Shown: positions 25,014-34,225, counted from the stretch's first letter. The stretch is DNA of 64,000 bases from Chitinophagaceae bacterium (GCA_018335935.1 JAGXRG010000012.1:186001-250000); one strand, 5' to 3'. Numbers and translations are program-made. Notes: generated by a model from the sequence alone, not told the origin.

Positions 25014-25430
25014 ATGACAATCGTAAAACACAAACCACTTTTCATGAACAATTTGTTGGATGATTTTTTCAACACTCTTCCTGTTACAGAAAACTGGAAC
25101 AAGTTAACCACAGCAGTTAATATTCATGAAACAAAAGAAGGCTATCATCTTGAAATGAATGCAGCGGGTAGAAAAAAAGAAGATTTCAAAATTGAATTAG
25201 AAAAAGGCTTATTAACTATTAGTTATGATAAGAAAGATGAAAAAGAAACTTCGAATTATAAAACCCTGAAAAGAGAATTTAGTTTTGAAAGTTTTAAAAG
25301 AAGTTTTACTGTAGACAATAACATTGATGCTGAAAAAATTGAGGCTAAATACGAAAACGGAATTCTTCTAATTTTCTTACCTAAGAAAGAAGAAGTGAAA
25401 GTATTTCCAAAACAAATTACAGTTTCTTAA
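25014..25430 (+). CDS. Hsp20/alpha-crystallin small heat-shock protein
   Basis: A 138-residue cytoplasmic chaperone. The alpha-crystallin domain covers about residues 34-130 (AVNIHETKEGYHLEMNAAGRKKEDF, then FSFESFKRSFTVDNNIDAEKI and AKYENGILLIFLPKK), preceded by a short N-terminal arm with DDFFN. It binds unfolding proteins as large oligomers. The 193-base spacer to the divergent bacilliredoxin gene probably holds both promoters; I see no CIRCE element there. A strong terminator follows. Confidence 0.88.
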   Translation: MTIVKHKPLFMNNLLDDFFNTLPVTENWNKLTTAVNIHETKEGYHLEMNAAGRKKEDFKIELEKGLLTISYDKKDEKETSNYKTLKREFSFESFKRSFTVDNNIDAEKIEAKYENGILLIFLPKKEEVKVFPKQITVS

Positions 25431-25451
25431 TAAGGATAATTTGTACCCATC

Positions 25452-25483
25452 AAAATCCCATTTGTAAAACAAATGGGATTTTT
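25452..25483 (+). terminator. Terminator after the small heat-shock gene
   Basis: A perfect 13-bp stem (25452-25464 with 25470-25482) has a five-base loop and a T-run of five. An ATG inside the stem (25473) is in frame with the porin gene but is a poor start for that reason. Confidence 0.85.
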
Positions 25484-25526
25484 ATTACCTATTCTTCAAA
25501 AAGCCATTGTTAATTTGCAGCTAGTA

Positions 25527-27560
25527 ATGAAGAAGATTATTTTATTATTTACTGTAACACAACTGTTCAATATTATATTGAATGTATCATTTGCACAGAG
25601 AGGTTTACAAACAGATGGTGTTGTAACTCCACAAAATAATAATTTTAACAGAGGAGTTTTGAATAATAGAAGTGGCGATACTTCATTTAAGAGAAGAGAT
25701 TTAAGTCAGGATTCTATTAATATTTATTTTTCAACCTTTTCTAATAATAAGACTCAAATTTTAGACACAAGCATTTCAGATTTTTATGCTCGTTTTCCAC
25801 TTTCTTACACTTTCAATCATTTAGGTAATTTAGGTACTGCTGCTCATTCATTACTTTTCAACCCTTGGCTGCAAGCTGGCTTTAATCCTGGATTTCATCA
25901 ATATGATGCTTATAATTATCAATTGGAGAACACCAGGCTTTACCAAACAACAAAACCTTATACAGAGCTTAATTATTTATTAGGTAGTAGTGCAGAACAA
26001 ATAATCAATGTTTTACATACTCAGAACAAAAAAGATAATATTAACTATTCCTTGGAGTATAGATTTATTAATTCTCCTGGCATATTAAAGAATCAAAATG
26101 CAAGTATTAATAATACAAGATTAGCTTTTCAATACAAAAGCCCTAATAAACAATATAATTTAACTACTGTATACATATCCAATAAAAATGCTTCTTCTGA
26201 AAATGGTGGAACCGTAAATGCTAAACAATTAGACTCTTTATCGTTAAACAGTCCTTTTGAGCTTCCTGTTAGACTGGGGTTAGGAGGTGTAATTAGAAGA
26301 GACTTATTTAACACAGCCGTAAATACTGGTAATATTTATAAACAAAATGAATTTGTAGTTCGACAAGAATTTGATTTTGGACAAAAAGATTCTATTCTAG
26401 TTGATAGTAATCAACTTAAAATCTTTTATCCAAAATTTAGATTACAACATATTTTAAATATAAAAAAACAAGATTATTTGTTTCAAGATATTTATGCCGA
26501 TTCTGCAAATTATGCCAATTATTTTAACTACACTATTAACTCAAACCCTAATTCAACTTACGATACAGTTAAATTTAAAGACAGTTGGAATATATTTAAA
26601 AATGAATTAAGTATTCTTTCTTTTCCCGACAAAAAAAATACTTCGCAATTTATAAAAGCAAGTGCAACTTTTGAAAATATAAAAGGCAGTTTTAATGATT
26701 CAACAAGCGATAATTTTAATAATATTTTTTTAGGAGGAGAATACAGAAATAGAACAAGAAATAGAGTTTGGGATATTGAAGCCAATGCACAACTTTATAT
26801 TGCTGGTTTAAATGCTGGAGATTATTCAACCTATGCAACAATTGAAAAATCACTAGGTAAAAAAACTGGAAGTTTATTACTAGGGTTTCAAAATATAAAT
26901 AAAAGTCCAGCCTTTCTTTATAATAACGGTTCATCTTTTTTTATTAATAATAGAACAAATTTTAATAAAGAAAATATTACAAAAATTTGGGCTAACTACT
27001 ATAATAAGGATGGAAATTTTAAATTATCTGGCTCTTATTATTTGTTAAGCAATTATTTATATTTCAACAATTTTTTTTCAGTACAACAAGAGGCCAAATT
27101 ATTTAATCTTATACATGTGGCATTCGAAAAGAAATTTAGACTATCAAAACGATTAAATTTATATTCTGAATTTCATTTTCAACAAGCAACTGCAAACGCA
27201 CCAATCAATATTCCTACATTTTTCACAAAACAAAGAATAGCATTTGAAGGTAATTTTTATACTAATTTATTTTTATCAACTGGCTTAGAGTTTAGATATT
27301 TCAGCAATTATAAACCTTCGGGATATTCTCCATTCAATGGCCAATTCTTTTTTCAAGATAGTTATTCATTAAATAACAGACCCGATATTAATTTTTACTT
27401 CAACTTTAGAATTAAAACTTTTAAAATTTATTTTAGGGCAGAAAATTTAAACACGCTCATTCCACCAAGTGGATTTAAACAATACAATTTTTCAACAGAA
27501 CAATACCCCATGCAAACAGTATGGATGAGACTGGGAATTTTTTGGAGTTTTATTAATTAG
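25527..27560 (+). CDS. Putative porin (Porin_10-like outer-membrane protein)
   Basis: 677 residues from the ATG at 25527. The open frame reaches back to 25473, but that codon lies in a terminator stem and adds residues before the signal peptide MKKIILLFTVTQLFNIIL...SFAQ. The mature protein holds FNHLGNLGTAAHSLLFNPW and alternating beta-strand patterns up to a WMRLGIFWSF end, as expected of the large Bacteroidota putative-porin family. It should form an outer-membrane barrel; cargo is unknown. It appears to be transcribed alone. Confidence 0.8.
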   Translation: MKKIILLFTVTQLFNIILNVSFAQRGLQTDGVVTPQNNNFNRGVLNNRSGDTSFKRRDLSQDSINIYFSTFSNNKTQILDTSISDFYARFPLSYTFNHLGNLGTAAHSLLFNPWLQAGFNPGFHQYDAYNYQLENTRLYQTTKPYTELNYLLGSSAEQIINVLHTQNKKDNINYSLEYRFINSPGILKNQNASINNTRLAFQYKSPNKQYNLTTVYISNKNASSENGGTVNAKQLDSLSLNSPFELPVRLGLGGVIRRDLFNTAVNTGNIYKQNEFVVRQEFDFGQKDSILVDSNQLKIFYPKFRLQHILNIKKQDYLFQDIYADSANYANYFNYTINSNPNSTYDTVKFKDSWNIFKNELSILSFPDKKNTSQFIKASATFENIKGSFNDSTSDNFNNIFLGGEYRNRTRNRVWDIEANAQLYIAGLNAGDYSTYATIEKSLGKKTGSLLLGFQNINKSPAFLYNNGSSFFINNRTNFNKENITKIWANYYNKDGNFKLSGSYYLLSNYLYFNNFFSVQQEAKLFNLIHVAFEKKFRLSKRLNLYSEFHFQQATANAPINIPTFFTKQRIAFEGNFYTNLFLSTGLEFRYFSNYKPSGYSPFNGQFFFQDSYSLNNRPDINFYFNFRIKTFKIYFRAENLNTLIPPSGFKQYNFSTEQYPMQTVWMRLGIFWSFIN

Positions 27561-27633
27561 TAAGAAATTTTATTCAAAAATAATTGCAATTAAGAATGTC
27601 ATTTTTACACATAACTCCCTTTAAATAAAAAAC

Positions 27634-27664
27634 TTGTTACTTTTTTGTTTTTACACTAACTTAG
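27634..27664 (+). promoter_or_regulatory. Candidate promoter of the HU-TPR-basic protein run
   Basis: TTG at 27634-27636, a 20-base spacer and TAACTTAG at 27657-27664, one base from TAnnTTTG. It lies 43 bases before the HU start codon. Confidence 0.35.
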
Positions 27665-27707
27665 TCACTTCTAGAAAACAATATTTCTTCACTTAAAATT
27701 TTATAAC

Positions 27708-27998
27708 ATGAGAAAGGTAGATGTTGTAAACATAATAGCAGACAAAACTGGAATTCCAAAAGTTGATGTTTTAGTAACACTTGAATCTTTTTTTCAAGAA
27801 GTGAAATCACAACTTTCTTCTGGTGAAAATATTTATGTAAGAGGGTTTGGTAGTTTTATCACAAAAAAAAGAGCAGCTAAAATTGGTAGAAATATTAAGA
27901 AAAATACTGCTGTACACATTCCTGAGCATTATATTCCTGCTTTTAAGCCTTCAAAAGAATTTGTAGAAGAAGTTAAAACTAAGTTCAAGCCTAGCTAA
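27708..27998 (+). CDS. HU-family DNA-binding protein
   Basis: A 96-residue nucleoid protein with the full HU/IHF fold: two helices (VDVVNIIADKTGIPKVDVLV), the beta-saddle (NIYVRGFGSFITKKRAAKIG) and the minor-groove arm RNIKKNTAVHIPEHYIPAFKPS ahead of the last helix. It bends and compacts DNA. It heads a run with a TPR protein, a tiny basic protein and RNase G that I know to be common in Bacteroidota. Confidence 0.9.
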   Translation: MRKVDVVNIIADKTGIPKVDVLVTLESFFQEVKSQLSSGENIYVRGFGSFITKKRAAKIGRNIKKNTAVHIPEHYIPAFKPSKEFVEEVKTKFKPS

Positions 27999-28016
27999 AT
28001 TTGCAAAAAATTTCTA

Positions 28017-28853
28017 GTGCAAAAAAAACAAATTTATCTTCTTTCTATTGCTGCTTTACTGCTAATAATACTTTTAATTTTTGGAAAAACTATTGACCCA
28101 AAAAAGAAAGTAGTTGCGAGTAATATGCAACAAACTCAACAAGTTTTAGATTTTGATGATTTAATTTCTCATGCAAAAGAGGAATTAACTCCATCTCAAA
28201 AAATTGTATTAAATAAAATTGAAACCAGGTTAAACACTGGCTCAATTCAAGATAAAATACACAATTACAAACATTTAGCCAATTTTTGGAAGGATACTGT
28301 TGCCCTTTATGAACCCTATCTTTTTTACACTGCAGAGGCAGCAAAGTTGGAAAATTCAGAAAAAAGTCTCACATTCGCCGCCCAACAATTTACAAGTAGT
28401 ATGTTGGATGTAGCTGATCCATCAATTCAAAACTGGTTAGCTACAAACGCAAAAGTTCTTTTTGAAAAAGCTTTAGCACTGAATCCAAATAGTGATAGTA
28501 ATAAAATTGGATTAGGAGCTTGCTATATTTTAGGTAATATTTCAGACAATCCTATGCAAGGAATTTTACCTGTTAGAGAAATAGCAACTAAAAATCCTAA
28601 TAATTTATACGCTCAATATATTTTGGGTTTAGGTGGTAAAAAAAGTGGTCAGCTCGATAAAGCAATTGAAAGGTTTTTGATTATTGTTAAATCTAAACCA
28701 AATCATATTGAAAGCATTTTGCATTTAGCAGAATGTTACGAAATGAAATCAGATAAAATCAATGCTAAAATTTGGTACTTAAAAGCATCTGAACTGATCC
28801 CAAATGAAGCCATAAAAAAAGAAATTGCAAATAGAATAAACGAATTAAAATAA
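28017..28853 (+). CDS. Membrane-anchored TPR protein
   Basis: A 278-residue protein starting at a GTG 18 bases after HU. One membrane helix at residues about 5-24 (IYLLSIAALLLIILLIFG) is followed by a helical extracytoplasmic part with TPR-like units near the C-terminus (NNLYAQYILGLGGKKSGQLD, SILHLAECYEMKSDKINAKI). No enzyme motif is seen. The conserved place after HU suggests a housekeeping role, not defined here. Confidence 0.75.
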   Translation: MQKKQIYLLSIAALLLIILLIFGKTIDPKKKVVASNMQQTQQVLDFDDLISHAKEELTPSQKIVLNKIETRLNTGSIQDKIHNYKHLANFWKDTVALYEPYLFYTAEAAKLENSEKSLTFAAQQFTSSMLDVADPSIQNWLATNAKVLFEKALALNPNSDSNKIGLGACYILGNISDNPMQGILPVREIATKNPNNLYAQYILGLGGKKSGQLDKAIERFLIIVKSKPNHIESILHLAECYEMKSDKINAKIWYLKASELIPNEAIKKEIANRINELK

Positions 28854-28871
28854 AATTAAAAATTAGAAGTT

Positions 28872-28967
28872 ATGCCTTGTGGTAAAAAAAGAAAACGTCA
28901 TAAAATTGCTACTCATAAACGTAAAAAACGTTTAAGAAAGAATCGTCATAAAAAGAAAAACAAATAA
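28872..28967 (+). CDS. 31-residue highly basic protein, possibly ribosome-associated
   Basis: The frame ATG to TAA encodes MPCGKKRKRHKIATHKRK followed by KRLRKNRHKKKNK. About two-thirds of residues are Lys, Arg or His. Such short proteins, sharing the MPxGKKRKRHK start, are found between the HU/TPR genes and the RNase E/G gene in many Bacteroidota as I recall. Charge and size resemble small ribosomal proteins, so RNA or ribosome binding is likely. No membrane segment. A strong terminator follows within ten bases. Confidence 0.75.
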   Translation: MPCGKKRKRHKIATHKRKKRLRKNRHKKKNK

Positions 28968-28976
28968 ATTATTCTT

Positions 28977-29013
28977 CTAGTTCCTTGCTTAATTGTAAGG
29001 AACTAGATTTTTT
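28977..29013 (+). terminator. Terminator after the small basic protein gene
   Basis: A 10-bp perfect stem, ctagttcctt (28977-28986) with aaggaactag (28997-29006), a ten-base loop and six T. It separates the HU run from the RNase G gene. Confidence 0.85.
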
Positions 29014-29075
29014 GGTTTTTGCCACTATTATCTTTAGAGCTGCAACTTATCCTTTCCTTCCTGTCTAAACTCTCA

Positions 29076-29106
29076 TTGGCAAATACTAGGCTGTATAATA
29101 TACTTG
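29076..29106 (+). promoter_or_regulatory. Candidate promoter of the RNase G gene
   Basis: TTG at 29076-29078, a 20-base spacer and TATACTTG at 29099-29106, one base from TAnnTTTG. It follows the terminator and stands about 45 bases before the likely start codon. Confidence 0.5.
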
Positions 29107-29151
29107 GTTACCCAAAGTAACGAAGCATTATGTATTTAAAAGTTGCATATT

Positions 29152-30702
29152 TTGAACAAAGATTTAATTATTAATGCAGCACCTACAGGTGTTGAAATTG
29201 CATTATTAGAAAATAAAAAATTAGTAGAGCTACACAACGAAAAAGCAGATGTAAGCTTTACCGTTGGTGATTTATATTTAGGTAAAGTAAAAAAATTAAT
29301 TCCTGGCTTAAATGCAGCATTTGTAGATGTTGGTTTTGAGAAAGATGCATTTTTACATTATACCGATTTATCTCCATACGCCAAATCATTATTAAAATTT
29401 ACAGAGCTTTCTATTGCTCAAAAAGAAGATAAAGATTTAGATTTTTCTAGTTTTACTGTTGAGCCAGAAATTGTAAAGTCTGGAAAAATTACTGAAGTAT
29501 TAAGTGGAAAGCCAAATGTATTGGTTCAAATTTTAAAAGAACCCATTGCTGCAAAAGGGCCAAGATTAAGTTGTGAACTTAGCCTTCCAGGCAGATTTAT
29601 TGTACTTACTCCTTTCAATGATATTGTTGCTGTTTCTAAAAAAATTCATTCTGCAGAAGAAAGAAAAAGGCTGCATAAAATTGTTGAAGCTATTAAGCCA
29701 AAAAACTTTGGTGTAATTATACGAACTGCTGCAGAAGGTAAAAGCACATCAGAATTACATCAAGACTTAATTAGTTTAGTAAATATTTGGAAAGGCATTC
29801 AGAAAAATTTGAAAGGAGCAGTAGCACCTTCTAAAATTTTAAGTGAACAAAGTAAAACCACCAGTATTTTAAGAGATTTATTGAATGAAGATTTCAATAA
29901 CATTATTACCAATGATAGAAACATTTATAATGATGCTAAAAACTACATTCAAAAAATAGCACCTGAGAAAAAAGATATTGTTTCTTTTTATGAAAACGAT
30001 ATTGCCATTTTTGATCATTATAGTATTACAAAGCAAGTAAAAGGCTCTTTTGGTAAAACTGTAAATTTACCAAGTGGTGCATACTTAATAATAGAACATA
30101 CAGAAGCTCTTCATGTAATTGATGTAAATAGTGGTTATAAAAGTGTTGGTAATAATCAAGAGGAAAACTCTTTACAAACTAATTTAGAAGCTGCAGAAGA
30201 AATTGCACGTCAACTAAGATTAAGAGATATTGGAGGAATTATTGTAATTGACTTTATAGATATGCGTTTACCCGACAATAAACGCAAAGTTCAAGAGGCC
30301 ATGGAACAATTCATGAATTCAGATAGGGCAAAACATTCTGTGTTACCCATTTCGAAGTTTGGTTTAATGCAAATAACCCGACAAAGAATGAAACCAGAAG
30401 TTAATATTATAACTTCAGAAGAATGCCCAACTTGTACTGGTTCAGGCAAAATTGGTTCCACTTTAATTTTAGAAGATGAAATTGAAAAAAGGTTACATTA
30501 TTTATACACACATTCATATAAAAATATTCGATTAATAGTTCATCCCATTGTTTACTCTCATTTAAGTAAAGGTATTTTTAATTCAATATTCAAAAAATGG
30601 AAGAAACAGTACAAAATGAAATTGAGCCTTCAAGCTAATAGTAATTACCATTTAGTAGAGTTCAGATTTTTTGATGAACATGAAGAAGAAATAAAATTTT
30701 AA
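29152..30702 (+). CDS. rng: Ribonuclease E/G family protein
   Basis: 516 residues from the TTG at 29152 (first residues NKDLIINAAPTGVEIALLE); a TTG at 29143 in the same frame would add three. It cuts single-stranded RNA in rRNA maturation and mRNA decay. An S1-like domain lies near residues 35-130. The catalytic Asp pair is in HVIDVNSGYKSV and IVIDFIDMRLP. The zinc-link CPTCTGSG falls near residue 425. It is RNase G-like in size, lacking the long E. coli RNase E tail. It has its own promoter and terminator. Confidence 0.9.
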   Translation: MNKDLIINAAPTGVEIALLENKKLVELHNEKADVSFTVGDLYLGKVKKLIPGLNAAFVDVGFEKDAFLHYTDLSPYAKSLLKFTELSIAQKEDKDLDFSSFTVEPEIVKSGKITEVLSGKPNVLVQILKEPIAAKGPRLSCELSLPGRFIVLTPFNDIVAVSKKIHSAEERKRLHKIVEAIKPKNFGVIIRTAAEGKSTSELHQDLISLVNIWKGIQKNLKGAVAPSKILSEQSKTTSILRDLLNEDFNNIITNDRNIYNDAKNYIQKIAPEKKDIVSFYENDIAIFDHYSITKQVKGSFGKTVNLPSGAYLIIEHTEALHVIDVNSGYKSVGNNQEENSLQTNLEAAEEIARQLRLRDIGGIIVIDFIDMRLPDNKRKVQEAMEQFMNSDRAKHSVLPISKFGLMQITRQRMKPEVNIITSEECPTCTGSGKIGSTLILEDEIEKRLHYLYTHSYKNIRLIVHPIVYSHLSKGIFNSIFKKWKKQYKMKLSLQANSNYHLVEFRFFDEHEEEIKF

Positions 30703-30707
30703 TAACA

Positions 30708-30734
30708 AACTCCGTTCTTAGAGCGGAGTTTTTT
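30708..30734 (+). terminator. Terminator after the RNase G gene
   Basis: aactccg...cggagtt stem of about 11 bp with one mismatch (30708-30718 with 30720-30730) followed by TTTT. Confidence 0.75.
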
Positions 30735-30808
30735 CTTTCCATAAAAAAAGCAAAACCCTTTCTTTAATTAAAAATTATCCAACTATTTTTGTTACTAACA
30801 TATTAACT

Positions 30809-31615
30809 ATGCCAGATTTTAAAAATAAAGTAGTAGTTATTACTGGTGGTTCAGATGGAATTGGAAAAGCACTTGTAGAACAGTTTTTAAAATTGGGTGC
30901 AAAAGTTGCCACATGTGCTAGAAATCATGATAAACTATATCAACTACAACAACAAAATTCAAACAAACCTTTATTAGTATATACTGCCGATATTGGAAAT
31001 GAAGATGATTGCAAAGATTTTATACAAGGTGTGATAAAATCATATGGCACTATAGATATTTTAATTAATAATGCTGGAATTTCAATGCGTTCATTATTTA
31101 CTGAGGTTGATTTAAAAACTTTAAAAAAATTAATGGATACCAATTTTTGGGGCACCGTATATTGTACAAAGTTTTCTTTAGATTATATTTTAAAAACTAA
31201 AGGAACCATAGTTTCAGTCTCCTCAATTGCTGGCTTTAGAGGTTTACCTGGCAGAAGTGGATATAGTGCAAGCAAATTTGCTGTAAATGGCTGGATGGAA
31301 TCTATAAGAACCGAATTACTGCAAACTGGAGTTAACGTTTTATTGGTTTGTCCGGGTTTTACAAGTTCTAATATTAGAAATGCAGCATTAAACAAAGCAG
31401 GTATTGCTCAAGGCGAAAGTCCAATGAATGAAGATAAAATGATGACATCTGAGGAATGTGCTCAACATATTATAAAAGCAATTAGCAAAAGAAAAAGAAA
31501 TCTCATTTTAACTTTTACAGGAAAAAGAGCAGTGTTTATTAATAAATTTTTTCCATCACTTGCAGATAAACTAACTTACAAGTTCTTCTTTAAAAATGGA
31601 GAATTAGTTAAATAA
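30809..31615 (+). CDS. Short-chain dehydrogenase/reductase
   Basis: A 268-residue classical SDR. The cofactor loop is TGGSDGIGKALVEQF, structural NNAGIS follows, and the active site comprises the Ser in VSSIAGFRG and Tyr/Lys in YSASKFAVNG. The late KRKRNLILTFTGKRAVFINK fits the DHRS7-like subgroup, which often acts on lipids or steroids. The exact substrate cannot be told. It is separated by 26 bases from the SAM-hydroxide-adenosyltransferase-like gene, so possibly co-transcribed. Confidence 0.85.
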   Translation: MPDFKNKVVVITGGSDGIGKALVEQFLKLGAKVATCARNHDKLYQLQQQNSNKPLLVYTADIGNEDDCKDFIQGVIKSYGTIDILINNAGISMRSLFTEVDLKTLKKLMDTNFWGTVYCTKFSLDYILKTKGTIVSVSSIAGFRGLPGRSGYSASKFAVNGWMESIRTELLQTGVNVLLVCPGFTSSNIRNAALNKAGIAQGESPMNEDKMMTSEECAQHIIKAISKRKRNLILTFTGKRAVFINKFFPSLADKLTYKFFFKNGELVK

Positions 31616-31641
31616 TTTTATTAAAACAGATTACACTTTTA

Positions 31642-32466
31642 ATGCCAATAGTTACTTTAACAACAGATATAGGACAGCAAGATTATATAGTTGGTGCTTT
31701 AAAAGGTCAGCTGTTGTCTGCTAATCCAGACCTAACTATTATAGACATCTCACATTTTTTAACGCATACAAATTTTCCTGAGGCAGTTTATATCTGTTCA
31801 AATGCTTTTAAATATTTTCCAGAAAAAACAATTCATCTAATAATATTCAATTTTTATGAAAATAAAAATGAAAACATATTAATTGCTGAATTTAATAATC
31901 AATTCATCATATGTGCAGATAATGGAATTCTGCAAATGATTACGAACCAAGCTCCTACTAAAATTTTTGCACTACATATTAATAAATCTGAAAAGTTCTT
32001 AGAAACTACTCAAAAAATAAGTGCTATAGTTAATGAGCTATCTAATAATAAAACATTAGCAGAAATAGCAGAACCTATTAAAAATTATGTTGTAAAAAAT
32101 AATTTATTGCCTTCCATTTTTGAAAATCTTATTAAAGGTCATGTAATCTTTATTGATAATTTCGAAAACGTTGTTACAAACATTACTCAAGAATTATTTG
32201 AGAAAGAATTAAAGGGAAGAAAGTTTCAAATTTTATTGACAAGAGGAGATGATGTAGAAGTTTTGAGCGATAATTATCTTTCGGTACCCGAAGGTGAAAA
32301 ATTAGCATGGTTTAATAGTGCCGGCTATTTAGAATTAGCCATTAACAAAGGCAATATGGCTGGAATGTTTGGCTTTCAAGACTTTAATGAACTTAATTAC
32401 AAAGAAGGAAAATCTATGCAAAACAAAATTTTCTATAAGTATGTTCAAATAAATTTCTATGACTAA
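31642..32466 (+). CDS. SAM hydroxide adenosyltransferase / chlorinase-fluorinase superfamily (DUF62)
   Basis: A 274-residue protein with the N-terminal family motif VTLTTDIGQQDYIVGALKGQLL and DISHFL, a central FICADNGIL and a C-terminal domain with GHVIFIDNFENVVTNI and NSAGYLELAINKGNM. Most members split S-adenosylmethionine to adenosine and methionine with hydroxide; a few use chloride or fluoride. The common hydrolytic form is most likely. It overlaps the next gene by eight bases and is two genes upstream of the fluoride channel, an eye-catching but unproven association. Confidence 0.85.
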   Translation: MPIVTLTTDIGQQDYIVGALKGQLLSANPDLTIIDISHFLTHTNFPEAVYICSNAFKYFPEKTIHLIIFNFYENKNENILIAEFNNQFIICADNGILQMITNQAPTKIFALHINKSEKFLETTQKISAIVNELSNNKTLAEIAEPIKNYVVKNNLLPSIFENLIKGHVIFIDNFENVVTNITQELFEKELKGRKFQILLTRGDDVEVLSDNYLSVPEGEKLAWFNSAGYLELAINKGNMAGMFGFQDFNELNYKEGKSMQNKIFYKYVQINFYD

Positions 32467-32851
32467 AATTAAAAATATTTGTTTTGTTTTTTTACTGCTG
32501 ATGATTGGTAGTTGTAATACTAAAGAAGCGTTTAAACCTGCTGAAGATGCTTTAGATGCAGTGAGGTTTTTTTCAGATGCCTATCAACAAGGCAAACAAG
32601 AACAAGCTAAACTTTATTGTGTAAACAATTCAAATAATGCAGCTCAACTTGATGTTTTGTTTAAGGGTTACAATAAGCTATCAATGTACCAGAAAAAACA
32701 ATTAGCATCTGCTCCTATTATCATTCTCAATATTCAAAATATTAACGATAGCACAGCAAAAATAACCACTTCAGATCAAGATGGTACAAGCATTGACACC
32801 TTTAATGTTGTTCAAAAAAATAATATCTGGCTGGTTAACTTGTCAAAATAA
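32459..32851 (+). CDS. Small lipoprotein, DUF4878-like
   Basis: 130 residues with a lipoprotein signal (FVFLLLMIGSCNTKEA, Cys near residue 19). The mature domain, of the NTF2-like size seen in DUF4878, contains DALDAVRFFSDAYQQGKQEQA and ends DTFNVVQKNNIWLVNLSK. Function unknown. Its start overlaps the previous gene by eight bases and crcB follows after five, so all three are probably on one message. Confidence 0.7.
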   Translation: MTKIKNICFVFLLLMIGSCNTKEAFKPAEDALDAVRFFSDAYQQGKQEQAKLYCVNNSNNAAQLDVLFKGYNKLSMYQKKQLASAPIIILNIQNINDSTAKITTSDQDGTSIDTFNVVQKNNIWLVNLSK

Positions 32852-32856
32852 ACATC

Positions 32857-33216
32857 ATGCTTAAAGCTTTATTATTAGTGGCATTTGGAGGAGCAACCGG
32901 TTCAATTTTAAGGTATCTTACATACTATTTAATTCCAACTAAAACTTTTAATTGGGCAACATTATTAGTGAACATTATTGGAAGTTTATTGATTGGTTTA
33001 TTAGCAGGTTATCTTACAAAAATTACAATTAATAACAATTGGCATTTAGTTTTAATAGTTGGCTTCTGTGGCGGTTTTACTACATATTCTGCTTTTAGTT
33101 GGGATATTTTACAATTATTTCAGCAACAGAAAATATTTTTAGCAATTTGTTATGCAATAGCTATGCTAGTATTGGGCTTACTCTTTACTTTTATAGGATA
33201 TAGTATAACAAAATAG
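32857..33216 (+). CDS. crcB: Fluoride channel CrcB/FluC
   Basis: A 119-residue membrane protein with four helices, the size of one half of the dual-topology dimer. Key parts are FGGATGSILRYLTYY, LLVNIIGSLLIGLLAGY with the pore Asn, and GFCGGFTTYSAFSWD with the Phe-box and central-Na+ motif. It exports fluoride and protects the cell from it. No fluoride riboswitch is visible, because the start codon follows the upstream gene immediately. Confidence 0.92.
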   Translation: MLKALLLVAFGGATGSILRYLTYYLIPTKTFNWATLLVNIIGSLLIGLLAGYLTKITINNNWHLVLIVGFCGGFTTYSAFSWDILQLFQQQKIFLAICYAIAMLVLGLLFTFIGYSITK

Positions 33217-33262
33217 CATTTCATTTAGAACAATCATTTTAATAAACTGTTTCTTTGTATCA

Positions 33263-34225
33263 ATGGATTTAGCAGGTAAAATATTAGAACATGAACTCAT
33301 AGCTTTTGAAAAGCATTTTAAAGATGCAGTTAAAAGTAGGGTGTCTTTGTTAGATAGAATCATGCACTACATTATACAGAGAAAGGGTAAACAATTACGA
33401 CCAAGATTTGTATTGCTTTGTGCTAAACTAGGTGGTGCTATCTCTGAAAAAACATATAGAGCAGCTTCTTTGGTTGAATTATTACACACTGCAACTTTGG
33501 TTCATGATGATGTGGTTGATGATGCTATGGAACGAAGAGGTTTTTTTTCCATCAACGCTCTCTGGAAAAATAAAGTTGCTGTATTAGTTGGTGATTATTT
33601 ATTATCGAAAGGCTTATTGCTTTCATTGAATCATGGAGATTATAATATTTTACAAATTCTTTCTACTGCAGTAAAAGAAATGAGCGAAGGTGAATTATTG
33701 CAAATGGAAAAATCAAGAAATTTAAATTTAGATGAGGCAGTGTATTACGATATCATTAAGGGTAAAACAGCTTCTTTATTAGCTTCTGCTTGTGCTGCTG
33801 GTGCTGCATCTACTTTTAAAGATGAAGCAACTATCGAAAAAATGAGAATGTTTGGTGAAAAAACTGGAATGGCATTTCAAATAAAAGATGATTTATTCGA
33901 TTATGGTACTGAAAAAATTGGCAAACCAACTGGAAACGATATCAAAGAAAAAAAATTAACCTTACCCCTAATTTATACTTTAAATCATTGTGATGCTGCT
34001 ACTAAAAACAAAATTATTTATATTGTAAAAAACAATAATAAAAATAAGAAAAAAGTTCAGTTTGTTTTAGACACTGTTCAGAATAGTGGAGGAATTGAAT
34101 ATGCACACAATAAAATGATTGCTTTCAGAGATGAAGCTCTAGATATTCTAAATAGTTTTGAAGAATCTGAAGTTAAACAAGCTCTTGAACAATTAGTAAG
34201 ATTTACTACTGATAGAAAATATTAA
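33263..34225 (+). CDS. Polyprenyl (octaprenyl-type) diphosphate synthase
   Basis: A 320-residue all-helical trans-prenyltransferase. Both aspartate-rich motifs are intact: LVHDDVVDDAMERRG (first) and FQIKDDLFDYG (second), with GKQLRPRFVLL and KGKTASLLASAC. It extends allylic diphosphates for the quinone side chain (menaquinone in this phylum). Product length cannot be fixed by eye. The recJ gene follows within five bases. Confidence 0.88.
   Translation: MDLAGKILEHELIAFEKHFKDAVKSRVSLLDRIMHYIIQRKGKQLRPRFVLLCAKLGGAISEKTYRAASLVELLHTATLVHDDVVDDAMERRGFFSINALWKNKVAVLVGDYLLSKGLLLSLNHGDYNILQILSTAVKEMSEGELLQMEKSRNLNLDEAVYYDIIKGKTASLLASACAAGAASTFKDEATIEKMRMFGEKTGMAFQIKDDLFDYGTEKIGKPTGNDIKEKKLTLPLIYTLNHCDAATKNKIIYIVKNNNKNKKKVQFVLDTVQNSGGIEYAHNKMIAFRDEALDILNSFEESEVKQALEQLVRFTTDRKY

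Noticed and set aside
31642-32466. Calling the DUF62-type gene a fluorinase
   Set aside because: Nearby crcB is suggestive only. Most superfamily members are SAM hydrolases and the discriminating loop cannot be judged without alignment.
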